A DNA stretch of 64,000 bases. Origin: Neoroseomonas lacus. GTDB taxonomy: Bacteria > Pseudomonadota > Alphaproteobacteria > Acetobacterales > Acetobacteraceae. A program made the position numbers and the translations under genes. The notes beneath the pieces are model-generated. The model ran no database searches. It worked only from the letters and a program-made list of their open reading frames with translations, and was not told where the DNA came from. Positions 1-7,769 of this stretch are shown here, piece by piece. The stretch covers positions 616 to 64,615 of the forward strand of contig NZ_BMKW01000019.1 of NCBI RefSeq assembly GCF_014644535.1, read 5' to 3'. The stretch's first letter is position 1. Every line of letters starts with the position of its first letter.

Positions 1-387
1 CTCGCGCTCCTTCTGCGCCATGGCGGCGTGGATCCGCAGCATCAGGTCGTCGGCACCGGGCATGTCGGCCGCCCGGATCGAGACGCCGTCCTCCAGCAGC
101 TGCGACAGCGTGTGCGCGCGGCGCGTGATGCGATCCAGCCGTGCCGCTACCAGCACGGCGTCCAACTGCCGGCAGCGAGCCAGGGCCGCCTGGAATCCCG
201 GTCGCCGATCGTCCTTGCCGGACGCGACATCGGAATACTCCGCCACCAGCGTCCAGCCCTGCGTCGCGACGAAGGATCGGATGCTGGCCTTCTGGGCCTC
301 CAGGCCCAGCCCGCTCTGACCCTGCTCGGCGGTCGAGACCCGGGTGAGCCCGACCGCGAGACGGGGCGCCTGTGCACCGAGGCGCAT
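1..387 (-). CDS. Small serine recombinase (resolvase/invertase family), cut by window edge
   Basis: N-terminal part of a site-specific recombinase; the C-terminus lies beyond position 1. The start ATG (387-385) overlaps the TGA of the upstream DUF3489 gene (389-387), so the two are translationally coupled. The visible part has the resolvase catalytic core: a LTRVSTAEQ motif with nucleophile Ser at residue 18, an RPGF motif, and the LVAARLDRITRR and AQKERE helices. It is closely similar, residue by residue, to the complete 239-aa copy at 40327-41046, which shows what the missing end should be. Known role of the family: strand exchange via a phosphoserine bond at short inverted or direct sites. 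The target here is unknown. Confidence 0.9.
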   Translation of the reverse strand, partial: MRLGAQAPRLAVGLTRVSTAEQGQSGLGLEAQKASIRSFVATQGWTLVAEYSDVASGKDDRRPGFQAALARCRQLDAVLVAARLDRITRRAHTLSQLLEDGVSIRAADMPGADDLMLRIHAAMAQKERE

Positions 388-1262
388 CAGCCGGCCTCCA
401 CCGGCGCGGTCGCGGCGGCGATGCGGTAGATGGAATAGGAGCCCTTGGCACCCTGCTTGTTCGGCCCGACCTGCCGGACGCGCTCCAGCACCTCGACGGT
501 GATGCCGCGGCGCTTGAGGCCGGCGAGGAAGCCGCGGACGGTGTGCTGCTGCCAGGCGGTCGCGTCGATGATCTGGGCAATGGTCGCGCCATCGTGCCGG
601 CGCAGCAGGGCCAGCACGGCCGCCTGCTTCGTGCCGGTGCGGGGCTGGCGCGGGGCGGTGGGGTCGCGCGGCGAGTGGGATGCGTGCGGTGCTGCGGCCA
701 GCACGTCGCGTAGGGTCGTGATGGCGTCGTTGATCCCCGCCTGCTCTGGGGCATCCCAGGCGGCAAGGACGGTCACAGCCGCCATCCGCAGTGCGGCTGC
801 GCGGCCCGTGGGCCCGTGCTGACTCACAGGCGGGCGCTGAGGGCGCTGGGCGGTCTCGCTGGCAGCAGACAGCGCCGGGGGCGGAAAAGCCGCCGGTGAG
901 TCCCCCTGGCCCGCCAGGGGGAAGATGGCAGCTTCCGCCGGCTGGTCAGGCGCCTCTTGACGACCTTCCAGTTGGTGCTGGGGTGGCTCGACCCCGATCG
1001 CTGCCAGGCCGACCGCCGTGATCCGCAGCGCGAGCGGAGCACCGTCCTCGTCCTGCCGCCAGGCGAGATCGATATATTCGCGCGGCGCGGCGATCTCCTC
1101 CAGCAGGCCCTTCGCCATCAGGCTGCGGAGGACGCTTTGCCGCGCCGCGGCAGGCAGGTGCTTTGGCGGTTCGGCCAGCAGCGCCACATGCTGCGCCGCC
1201 TTGCTCAGGATCACGCGCTGAGTGTCGGAAAGCTTGGTCATCGTCGGGCTCCGGTTCGGCAC
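387..1262 (-). CDS. DUF3489 domain protein
   Basis: 291-aa protein. The N-terminus is a helical segment beginning TKLSDTQRVILSKAAQ; the middle is Pro/Ala-rich and low complexity; the C-terminal ~75 residues are a DUF3489 winged-helix-like domain (motifs DATAWQQHTVRGFLAGLK and GPNKQGAKGSYSIYRI). Such domains resemble DNA-binding HTH folds and are frequent in mobile regions of alphaproteobacteria; the role is unknown. It is coupled to a serine recombinase (1-bp stop/start overlap). A second, longer version (330 aa) with the same partner lies at 41046-42038. Coupling in both copies suggests a regulator or accessory DNA-binding subunit of the recombinase (inference). Confidence 0.85.
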   Translation of the reverse strand: MPNRSPTMTKLSDTQRVILSKAAQHVALLAEPPKHLPAAARQSVLRSLMAKGLLEEIAAPREYIDLAWRQDEDGAPLALRITAVGLAAIGVEPPQHQLEGRQEAPDQPAEAAIFPLAGQGDSPAAFPPPALSAASETAQRPQRPPVSQHGPTGRAAALRMAAVTVLAAWDAPEQAGINDAITTLRDVLAAAPHASHSPRDPTAPRQPRTGTKQAAVLALLRRHDGATIAQIIDATAWQQHTVRGFLAGLKRRGITVEVLERVRQVGPNKQGAKGSYSIYRIAAATAPVEAG

Positions 1263-1316
1263 CCGATGATCCGGGTGCTACCAGCCCGAGCCCCGCGGGT
1301 TGGGCCTCAGCGGGGC
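1261..1316 (-). promoter_or_regulatory. Palindromic upstream region of DUF3489 gene, copy 1
   Basis: Just upstream of the DUF3489 start lie a short palindrome ACCCGATGATCCGGGT (1261-1276) and a 7-bp perfect inverted repeat GCCCCGC (1290-1296) / GCGGGGC (1310-1316). The same two elements at the same spacing precede the second DUF3489 gene (42037-42092), although sequence farther upstream diverges. The conservation suggests an operator or 5' leader structure. The exact function is inference. Confidence 0.5.
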
Positions 1317-1783
1317 AGCGCAGCGATCTTCGCCGCTTCAGCGACCATTCGCTCTGAACCACAGCGAAGCCAAGCGAAGGTCGCGATTGAAATGTTGCTT
1401 TCCGTGGCCTTTACGCAGATCGGCATCATCGGCTTCCACGGGCCGATCGAACTCGAGGACCTGTCCCTCTCAGGGCTGCCTGCGGCCACGCGGCGCTGCT
1501 CGGCGGCACCCCCATCCCGGCGAACTGCTTCTTCGATTTATGAAGGATCGAGGCGGAGAGGCGGAGTCGCGGAGCTGGCAGCAGATCTCCTCCTCCGCCG
1601 TGCGGGCCGTAAGCGCCAGCATCGTCACAGCGGTGAAGGCAATGGTTCATGATTGTCGGGTTTCAACGCTCTCGCCCATGGCGGAATCCGGCATCACTTT
1701 CTTCCCAATTGGGGAAGTCTCGACGCGTGGTGGGCATTCGTCAGTGGCCGGCGGTTGAACGTCACCCTAGCAATGGCTCGGTT
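1263..1783. other. Intergenic region, 521 bp
   Basis: Apart from the palindromes next to the DUF3489 gene, no gene-like reading frame with a recognisable product or ribosome binding site is seen. Short open frames on both strands have no family resemblance. No RNA gene was recognised. Confidence 0.5.
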
Positions 1784-2143
1784 TCAGAGTGCCTCGATCA
1801 GAAATTCTCGGAGAACCACGGCTTCGTTGTGCTGTTTGTCGCGCGCTGCAAAGAGTAGCGTAACGTGTCCTTTGCCGAGCAACTTGCGGATCGGGGCGAT
1901 GGCCTCGTCGTTGCCTCGCAACTCAGCGCGGTATCGCCTGCGGAACGCGTCCCAGCGCACCAGATCATGGTTGAACCACCGGCGCAGCGCCGTACTGGGC
2001 GCGACGTCGCGGCACCAGAGGTCGAGCGCCGCGCGTGCCTTGCTGACGCCGCGTGGCCAGAGCCGGTCCACCAGCACACGCGCGCCGTCATCCGGCGCGG
2101 CCTCATCGTAGATGCGCTTCAGCCTGACTACCTGGCGCGCCAT
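1784..2143 (-). CDS. DUF488 family protein (YeaO-like)
   Basis: 119-aa protein starting MARQVVRLKRIYDEA. It shows the DUF488 hallmarks VLVDRLWPRGVSK and WFNHD, and the late KGHVTLLFAARD strand. The family consists of small soluble proteins of unknown biochemical role. An in-frame ATG 60 bp upstream (2203) would add 20 low-complexity residues overlapping the previous gene; the start at 2143 matches usual family length. It lies directly downstream of the CBS-domain gene on the same strand (57 bp gap with this start) and may be cotranscribed with it. Confidence 0.85.
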   Translation of the reverse strand: MARQVVRLKRIYDEAAPDDGARVLVDRLWPRGVSKARAALDLWCRDVAPSTALRRWFNHDLVRWDAFRRRYRAELRGNDEAIAPIRKLLGKGHVTLLFAARDKQHNEAVVLREFLIEAL

Positions 2144-2199
2144 TCCACCCACGCTGCGCGGCCCCGGAGCCATCGCCGCCTGCCCTGTGGCTGCCGCTG

Positions 2200-2898
2200 T
2201 CACAACATCACCTGGTCGGACATGAGCATGATCTCCGTGCGATCGCGGATGCCTTTCACGCCGGGAACCTGTTCGGCAAGCACGCGCAGCGCACGCTGCA
2301 CCGCAGGGCCTGGCGTGAATCCGAAGAATTCGACGATCCCGTCATGGACCTCGACATGGGTGTAGAAGGGATCGGCCCAGTCCTCGCGCCGCATGGCCGC
2401 GAGAATGGCGGAACGAATGCGTGTGTCGGGCAGGTCCGCCGGTTCCGTCTCCCGGCTGATCACAGCGGGCAGCAGGTCCGAGCGGGTGACCACGCCCTGC
2501 AACCGGTCGCCCACGGTCACCAGGACACGCCGAAGCCCCTTCCGTTCAAGCGTCGCGGCGATCTCGGAGGCCGGCGCATCGGGCGGGACGGTGACGATGT
2601 CTGTCGCCATCACCTCCTCGGCAACGAAGCCATGGATACGCGCGTACCGATCGGCCGACCTCACCGGATCGGTGAACAGCCAGCGCAGCCAGGAGCGGTG
2701 TTCCGGCGCGGAGGCGGACAGTCTTGCCGTGAGGTCCGCCAGGCTGACCAGGCCGAGCAGCCTGCCATCGGCCCGCGTTACGGGCACGGCCGAGATCCCG
2801 CGGTAGGCAAGCAACTGCACGATTCCCATGACGGGCATGTCGGGTGGTATCGTGATCACAGCGCGGGTCATCAGGTCGCGAGCCGTCGGTTCCGTCAT
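2200..2898 (-). CDS. CBS-domain protein with C-terminal BON domain
   Basis: 232 aa. Two CBS motifs occupy residues ~5-60 (DLMTRAVITIPPDMPV ... GLVSLADL) and ~95-150 (EVMATDIVTVPPDAPA ... GVVTRSDLL). The tail (~165-232) has the look of a BON domain (VHDGIVEFFGFTP, RALRVLAEQVPGV, IRDRTEI). CBS pairs bind adenine nucleotides and act as energy sensors; BON domains bind membranes or other proteins. CBS-BON proteins are common in alphaproteobacteria but have no settled function. Divergently transcribed from the LysR gene at 3066. Confidence 0.88.
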   Translation of the reverse strand: MTEPTARDLMTRAVITIPPDMPVMGIVQLLAYRGISAVPVTRADGRLLGLVSLADLTARLSASAPEHRSWLRWLFTDPVRSADRYARIHGFVAEEVMATDIVTVPPDAPASEIAATLERKGLRRVLVTVGDRLQGVVTRSDLLPAVISRETEPADLPDTRIRSAILAAMRREDWADPFYTHVEVHDGIVEFFGFTPGPAVQRALRVLAEQVPGVKGIRDRTEIMLMSDQVML

Positions 2899-3065
2899 GG
2901 TCCTTCTCCCTGCCCCTGCCCAGAATGCGCGGGCCGCCCCGCAGCGGTGCCTTGACCCACGGCCCGGACCTGGGCGGCTGCGGTGGAGCCTGCTCCCGCG
3001 ATTTCATCCCGACAATTGAGTTTTAATGACTATTGAATGCGGATAAGTTGCACTGAGAGGCGCCC

Positions 3066-3986
3066 ATGGATACCGAACTGGTCCGCACCTTCCTCGCCAT
3101 CGTCTCCAGCGGCAGCTTCGTGCGTGCGGCGGACCGCCTGCATGTCAGCCAGACGACGGTGAGCGCACGCATCCGCACGCTGGAGGACCAGCTCCGCCGT
3201 CGCCTGTTCATCCGCAACAAGGCTGGCGCCAGCCTGACCCCGGCCGGCGAGCAGTTCCTGCGCCATGCGCCGGCGCTGATTCAGCTGTGGGAACGCGCGC
3301 GGCACCAGGTCGCGATACCGGAGGGGCGGCGCGCCGTCCTCGGCATTGGCGCCGAACACAGCCTGTGGGACCCGCTGCTGCTGCGCTGGCTGCTGTGGAT
3401 GCGCCGTGCGCTGCCCGATGTGGCGCTGCGCGCGCATGTCGGCCTGCCCGAAACGGTGGTCGAGCAGGTGGCCGGCGGCATCATCGATATCGGCGTGGTC
3501 TATGCGCCGCGCCATCGCCCCGGGCTGCGGATCGAATTGCTGATGGAGGAACGGCTGGTGATGGTCCGTACCCCCGGCGGGACCGGGCAAGGACCGAAGG
3601 AATACGTCCAGGTGGAGTGGGGTCCCGACCTCGCCCTGCATTATTCGACGGCCGGGGCAGCCTATGGCGATCCCGGCCTGGTCGTGGATCTCGGGCCGCT
3701 GGGGCTCGGCTACATCCTTGAGGCCGGCGGGACCGGGTATTTCCGTCTCGGCGCGGCGCGGCCGCATTTGGAGAGCGGGCGTCTCGAACTGGTGCCCGAT
3801 ACGCCTGAATTCCTCTACCCGGGCTATGCCGTCTTCAGCGAGAACAGCGGCGAGCCGGGATTGATCGAGGCGGCGCTCAATGGCCTGCGCCAATTGGCGC
3901 GGAGCCTGCCGGGCACGGCGTCGGCCGACCAGGCCCCCCGCCGCCGCACCCCACAATGCAGGAAAACAGCATTGAAAGGTCAATGA
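3066..3986 (+). CDS. LysR-family transcriptional regulator
   Basis: 306 aa. The N-terminal winged HTH (residues 1-60) has the typical FLAIVSSGSFVRAADRLHVSQ ... LEDQL pattern followed by RLFIRN and LTPAGEQFL. The rest (~90-295) is a periplasmic-binding-like effector domain. It is transcribed away from the CBS gene, with a 167-bp AT-richer shared promoter region, and 90 bp ahead of the broken xdhC gene. LysR regulators usually control the divergent or adjacent operon, so xdhC and the CBS/DUF488 genes are candidate targets (inference). The effector is not deducible. Confidence 0.92.
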   Translation: MDTELVRTFLAIVSSGSFVRAADRLHVSQTTVSARIRTLEDQLRRRLFIRNKAGASLTPAGEQFLRHAPALIQLWERARHQVAIPEGRRAVLGIGAEHSLWDPLLLRWLLWMRRALPDVALRAHVGLPETVVEQVAGGIIDIGVVYAPRHRPGLRIELLMEERLVMVRTPGGTGQGPKEYVQVEWGPDLALHYSTAGAAYGDPGLVVDLGPLGLGYILEAGGTGYFRLGAARPHLESGRLELVPDTPEFLYPGYAVFSENSGEPGLIEAALNGLRQLARSLPGTASADQAPRRRTPQCRKTALKGQ

Positions 3987-4076
3987 ATCGCGTTTGTCGT
4001 GCCAGCCCTGCGCGACCAGTATCGACGCTGCCGCCAGGCGATCGGCGGCCATGGTCGATCAGGGGCGCGGGCCGGA

Positions 4077-4923
4077 ATGCGTGACGGAACCACATTGATT
4101 GAACGCATGGCGGCCCTTGCCGGCCGCGGAGAACCGCACGCCCTCGCCATCGTGGTCGAGGCGGTGGGCTCCACCTCCGCCCATGCTGGCGACAAGGCGC
4201 TGATCGACGCGGCGGGCGCCGTCATCGCCGGCTGGGTCGGCGGCGGATGTGCCGAAGGCACCGTTCGACACGCCGCGCTGGACTGCCTGGCCGATGGTAA
4301 GCCACGGCTGATCGGACTTGACCTGGATGACGAGGTGCTCGGCGTCGGCATGCCCTGCGGGGGTGCGATGCGGGTCTTCGTCGAGCCCTTCCTGCCGCCA
4401 CCATGCTTGTGGATCGTCGGGCATGGGCGGGTGGTGGAAAGTCTCAGCCGCCTCGGGGTGGAACTGGGCCTCCATGTCATCGTCAGCGACACGCCGGCGC
4501 CCGAAGTGGCGCGCTATCCGGGCACGGTGGAGCTGATCGGCGACGACGACGCCTTCGCGCGCCTGCGGCCGAACCATGGGGATGCCGTGGTGATCGCGAC
4601 CCAGCACAAGGGGGACCACCTCTCCGCGGTGCGCGCCCTGCGATCGCCGGCCGGCTATGTCGCCATCATCGCCGGCCGGCTATGTCGCCATCATCGCCAG
4701 CCGCAAGCGCGCCGGGCTGATGCGCGACTTCCTGCGCAACGAAGGCTTCAGCGCCGACGAACTGGCGCGCCTGCGTGCCCCGGCCGGGCTCGACATCGGG
4801 GCTCACACGCCGGAGGAGATCGCCTTGTCGATCGCCGGCGAGATCGTCATGCGCCAGCGCGGCGGCCACGGCGGACCGCGCCGCGACGCCACCATGGCGC
4901 CAGCCATGGCAGAGGCACCTTAA
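4077..4923 (+). pseudogene. xdhC: XdhC-family protein, frameshifted by 25-bp tandem duplication
   Basis: XdhC/CoxI proteins insert sulfurated molybdenum cofactor into xanthine-dehydrogenase-type enzymes. The first part encodes the XdhC_CoxI domain (AGWVGGGCAEGTVRHAA, GVGMPCGG), then the Rossmann-like C-terminal domain (LWIVGHGRVVESLSRLG, VIATQHKGDH). At 4646-4695 an exact 25-bp sequence is present twice in tandem, shifting the frame. Removing one copy restores a 273-aa protein ending GLDIGAHTPEEIALSIAGEI, as in intact family members. As it stands the reading frame runs on out of phase into the next gene. Start chosen at ATG 4077, because upstream residues from GTG 3999 are not family-like. 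Confidence 0.85.
4646..4695. repeat. 25-bp tandem duplication inside xdhC
   Basis: Positions 4646-4670 and 4671-4695 are identical 25-mers beginning GCCGGCCGGCTATGTC. The unit begins with the self-overlapping run GCCGGCCGGC, a plausible slippage substrate. Because 25 is not a multiple of 3, the event frameshifts the gene; the encoded peptide AGYVAII appears twice, in two different frames. Confidence 0.95.
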
Positions 4924-4934
4924 GGGACGGCAGG

Positions 4935-5651
4935 ATGACACAGCGCCCCGGCATCGCTTCACCCGAGGAAGACCCGAATGTGGAGATCCTGTGCGCCTCG
5001 CCGCCCTGCTTCATGCATGAGCTGGATCCGGCGTGGCTGGGGCTTCTCTCCTGGGAACAGATTCGGGCCTGGCGCAGGGCCGAGCGCGCTGCGCTGATCG
5101 CACGCCGGCTCGCGGTGCCCGTGGCGGCGCGGCTGGAACGCGACGATGCGATCACCGTTCATGTGCGCGCGGCGGTGCCGGACCTCGCGCGGCGCCATGT
5201 CGGCTTCTACTGGCCGTTCAAGGGCGAGTACGACCCGCGTCCCCTCGCGCGTGCCCTTCACCGGGAAGGGGCCCGGCTGGCGCTGCCGATGGTCGCCACG
5301 AAAGGGCGGCCGCTGATCTTCCGCGCATGGCGGCCCGGCACCCGCATGATGCAGGGGGTGTGGAACATTCCCATCCCCGCCCAGGGCGAGGAGGTCACAC
5401 CCGACACGTTGCTGGTCCCGCTGGTCGGGTTCGATGCGCGAGGCTACCGGCTCGGCTATGGCGGTGGGTATTACGACCGCACGCTCGCCGCCATGGCGCC
5501 GCGACCGGTTGCCATCGGCATCGGCTTCGAGAATGGGCGCCTCGCGACCATCCATCCGCAGCCGCACGACGTGCGGATGGATCTGACGGTGACCGAGGCA
5601 GGGGCGACAGGCATCGGCGCGGGCAGCGGACCGGCAGAGCCGACACCATGA
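4935..5651 (+). CDS. 5-formyltetrahydrofolate cyclo-ligase family protein with N-terminal extension
   Basis: 238 aa. Residues ~45-225 match the 5-FTHF cyclo-ligase fold: an R-rich helix (WRRAERAALIARR), YWPFKGEYDPRPL, a central IP.P strand region, and the signature LVPLVGFDARGYRLGYGGGYYDR. The enzyme converts 5-formyl-THF to 5,10-methenyl-THF using ATP in the cytoplasm. The N-terminal ~40 residues carry a CASPPCFMHELDP segment not part of the standard enzyme (~190 aa) and similar to short cysteine/His motifs seen in small Rhodospirillales proteins. It follows xdhC by 11 bp, and its ATG (4935) has an upstream GGCAGG. The stop overlaps the next start (ATGA). Confidence 0.85.
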   Translation: MTQRPGIASPEEDPNVEILCASPPCFMHELDPAWLGLLSWEQIRAWRRAERAALIARRLAVPVAARLERDDAITVHVRAAVPDLARRHVGFYWPFKGEYDPRPLARALHREGARLALPMVATKGRPLIFRAWRPGTRMMQGVWNIPIPAQGEEVTPDTLLVPLVGFDARGYRLGYGGGYYDRTLAAMAPRPVAIGIGFENGRLATIHPQPHDVRMDLTVTEAGATGIGAGSGPAEPTP

Positions 5652-6109
5652 CACTCGCCCCGATGACCGCGGCGCGGCGAGCGGCACTCGCCGACACGAT
5701 CCTGGCCTCTGCCGGGGATGCCATCCTCTATTGCGACCGGGACGGCCTGATCCGCTTCTGGAATCCGGGCGCCGAGCGGATCTTCGGATTCTCCGCCGAG
5801 GAGGCGCTCGGGCGGTCCCTCGACATGATCATCCCGGAAGCGCAGCGCGCGCGGCATTGGCACGGCTTCCAGCGCGTCATGGCCAGCGGGCACACCCATT
5901 ACGCGGAAGGCGACCTGCTCGCCGTGCCGGCGCTGCGCCAGGACGGCCGACGCATCTCGGTCGAGTTCACCATCATGCCGATGCGGGGACCCGATGGGCG
6001 GATGGACGGCATGGCGGCCGTGATGCGCGACGTGACAGAGCGCTTCGAGGCGCTGCGCGACGCCCGCCGGCGCCTGAAGGAAGCGCAGAATGCCGACGAG
6101 CAACCCTGA
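5648..6109 (+). CDS. Single PAS-domain protein
   Basis: 153 aa, essentially one PAS domain (residues ~15-135): ILASAGDAILYCDRDGLIRFWNPGAERIFGF, then LGRSLDMIIPE and a PAC-like end MDGMAAVMRDVTERF. No kinase, cyclase or HTH output domain follows, so it is a stand-alone sensor or partner protein. A short charged helix (RDARRRLKEAQNADE) closes it. It overlaps the upstream cyclo-ligase gene by 4 bp. The HFQ region (ARHWHGFQRVMASGH) resembles PAS proteins annotated as heme- or flavin-binding, but no ligand can be assigned. Confidence 0.87.
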   Translation: MTLAPMTAARRAALADTILASAGDAILYCDRDGLIRFWNPGAERIFGFSAEEALGRSLDMIIPEAQRARHWHGFQRVMASGHTHYAEGDLLAVPALRQDGRRISVEFTIMPMRGPDGRMDGMAAVMRDVTERFEALRDARRRLKEAQNADEQP

Positions 6110-6233
6110 CGCGCTCCGGCCATGGCGCCGGCGGGAGGCATTCACGGAGCGCTGGCCTGTCCATCCCGGCGTCCGGGATTCACGCCGCGATGTGGTGAGC
6201 GGCCTGGCCGGATGCCGTGTCCGGTCGCGGCCC

Positions 6234-7469
6234 TCACCCCGGCTTGCCGTCCGGCCGGGCGAGCAGCAGCACCGGCGCATAGACCACAAGGTACAGCACG
6301 AAGGCGGCAACCCAGAGCGCCCCGGCGACCATCAGCGACGCCAAGGCCTCGCCGGTGAGCGGTGGGCCGAAGCCGCGCATCAAGGCGGCGAGCGCGATCA
6401 GCACATAGGCCGCAACGGTGGCCGGGGCGGCGACCAGGTCGCGTCCCGTGTGGCCCAGCGCCGCCCTGGTCATCACCGCCACGATCATCAGCGCGAGCGC
6501 GCCGGCGCCCTGCAGGTGCAGCCAGTTCATCGCCCATGGCGCGCCCGACAGCAGGAACACCGCCTTTGTGGCCAGCGACAGGGGCACAAAGGCATAGGCC
6601 AGATGCAGCACCCAGACGATCGGCTGGCGGAGCGTCCGCAACCCGTGCCAGCGCGAGAGCCGCAGCCCGACCAGGACAGCCGCCAGAGCCGCGACGGCGC
6701 CGGCCACCACGCTGTCCGGCAGGACAAGGTCGGTCAGCAGCACGCCCAGCAGCGACAGCACGGCGGCGCGATCCACGCCCGGCAGCGGCTTCGGCTCGGC
6801 CGGCCTGCTCGTCTTGCGCAGGGCATTCAGCGTGAAGGATGGGATGATGCGCCCACCGATCAGCCCGACCAGGGCCAGCGCGGCATTGGCCGCCAGGAGT
6901 TGCCCCAGCCGCCAGGTATCCGCGGCCCACCAGCCCGCGGCCCCACCCAGCATCAGGAGATCGCCGCCCCAGAACAGAAGCACGATGAGGGGCGGGCCGA
7001 ACAATCTCGGCTGGCCGGCCTTCACGAGGGATGGCAGCAGCAGGAGCAGGAGCATCGGCAACCCCGCCAGCGCGATCGCCGCCGCGACACCTGTCGAAAG
7101 CGGCGAGCCCGGCAGCAAGGCGAGGCGCCCGGCAAGCACGACCATCAACAGGAGTGCCAACGGTGCGCCGGCATGGCCGCGCCGCCCGGTCCAGTTCGGC
7201 ACGGCCGTCAGCAGGAAGCCGACCATCGCGGCACCGACGAAGCCGGTCAGCATCTCATGGCCATGCCATCGGACGAGCGGAAGTGGCCCGTCCGGGACCG
7301 GCACCCCGGCCAGTGCGCATGACCAGAGTGCCACGCCCAGCAAGGCCCAGAGCCCCGCCAGCATGAAGAAGGGGCGAAAGCCCTGGGCCAGTGGGGCGAA
7401 GCGGGACGCGGGGTGCCGACCAGTGACGGAACCCGCGCCACGGCCGAGCCGGTTCGATGCTGCACTCAT
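6234..7469 (-). CDS. nnrS: NnrS family heme- and copper-containing membrane protein
   Basis: 411 aa with about twelve hydrophobic segments. Typical NnrS features are the N-terminal APLAQGFRPFFMLAGLWALL, the RWHGHEMLTGFVGAAMVGFLLTA helix with conserved His, WTGRRG, and the later GGRIIPSFTLNALR and TRAALGHTGR motifs. NnrS is an inner-membrane protein linked to protection from nitric oxide and is commonly under NsrR or NnrR control. Here it lies beside a divergent NsrR gene and a 50-aa membrane peptide on the same strand, consistent with NO-responsive expression (inference). Confidence 0.95.
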   Translation of the reverse strand: MSAASNRLGRGAGSVTGRHPASRFAPLAQGFRPFFMLAGLWALLGVALWSCALAGVPVPDGPLPLVRWHGHEMLTGFVGAAMVGFLLTAVPNWTGRRGHAGAPLALLLMVVLAGRLALLPGSPLSTGVAAAIALAGLPMLLLLLLPSLVKAGQPRLFGPPLIVLLFWGGDLLMLGGAAGWWAADTWRLGQLLAANAALALVGLIGGRIIPSFTLNALRKTSRPAEPKPLPGVDRAAVLSLLGVLLTDLVLPDSVVAGAVAALAAVLVGLRLSRWHGLRTLRQPIVWVLHLAYAFVPLSLATKAVFLLSGAPWAMNWLHLQGAGALALMIVAVMTRAALGHTGRDLVAAPATVAAYVLIALAALMRGFGPPLTGEALASLMVAGALWVAAFVLYLVVYAPVLLLARPDGKPG

Positions 7470-7526
7470 GGGCAGGCCTGCCTTCAGGACAACCGGGCGC
7501 GGATGGTGTCGCCCGGCGACGATGGA

Positions 7527-7679
7527 TCAGATGAAAGGCAGCACCACCATGACGCCGACGAAGTTCCAAACCAGCATGTTCACGAGCGAGCGGAGCATCG
7601 TTCGGCTGTCGGGATCGGCGACGTGCAGGGCGTCACTGACAAGGTCGCCGGGCAGGAGAAAGAGACGGAGCGGTGTCAT
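7527..7679 (-). CDS. 50-aa small membrane peptide next to nnrS/nsrR
   Basis: ATG at 7679, TGA at 7527-7529. The peptide starts MTPLRLFLLPGDLV and ends with a hydrophobic tail (NMLVWNFVGVMVVLPFI), giving one C-terminal membrane segment; the middle has HVADPDSRTMLRSLV. GGGGCC lies just upstream of the ATG. Similar short peptides with an 'LLPGDLV...RTMLRSL.NMLVWN' pattern are recalled from other denitrification/NO clusters, unnamed. It is transcribed divergently from nsrR and toward nnrS (57 bp gap), so it would be the first gene of an nnrS operon. Function unknown. Confidence 0.7.
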   Translation of the reverse strand: MTPLRLFLLPGDLVSDALHVADPDSRTMLRSLVNMLVWNFVGVMVVLPFI

Positions 7680-7716
7680 GGCGGCCCCTTAAGGTCGATG
7701 TCTTATCCATCTTATG

Positions 7717-7769
7717 GGCGCATGGATCTTGAAAAGCAATATAGAAGATGTATCTTTTATCCATGCGCC
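7717..7769 (+). promoter_or_regulatory. Perfect 11-bp inverted repeat over the nsrR start codon, with internal AAGAT-GT-ATCTT palindrome
   Basis: GGCGCATGGAT (7717-7727) and ATCCATGCGCC (7759-7769) are perfect reverse complements; the second arm contains the nsrR ATG (7763). In between lies AAGATGTATCTT (7745-7756), which resembles the AAGATG-type half-site of known NsrR operators. The region is the divergent promoter of nsrR and the nnrS-side genes. It could act as an NsrR autoregulatory operator, an RNA hairpin hiding the nsrR start, or both. Confidence 0.6.

Noticed and set aside
3999..5651. A single 550-aa protein joining XdhC to a folate cyclo-ligase
   Set aside because: The join arises only because the 25-bp duplication shifts xdhC into the next gene's frame; about 90 codons at the junction are out-of-frame sequence.
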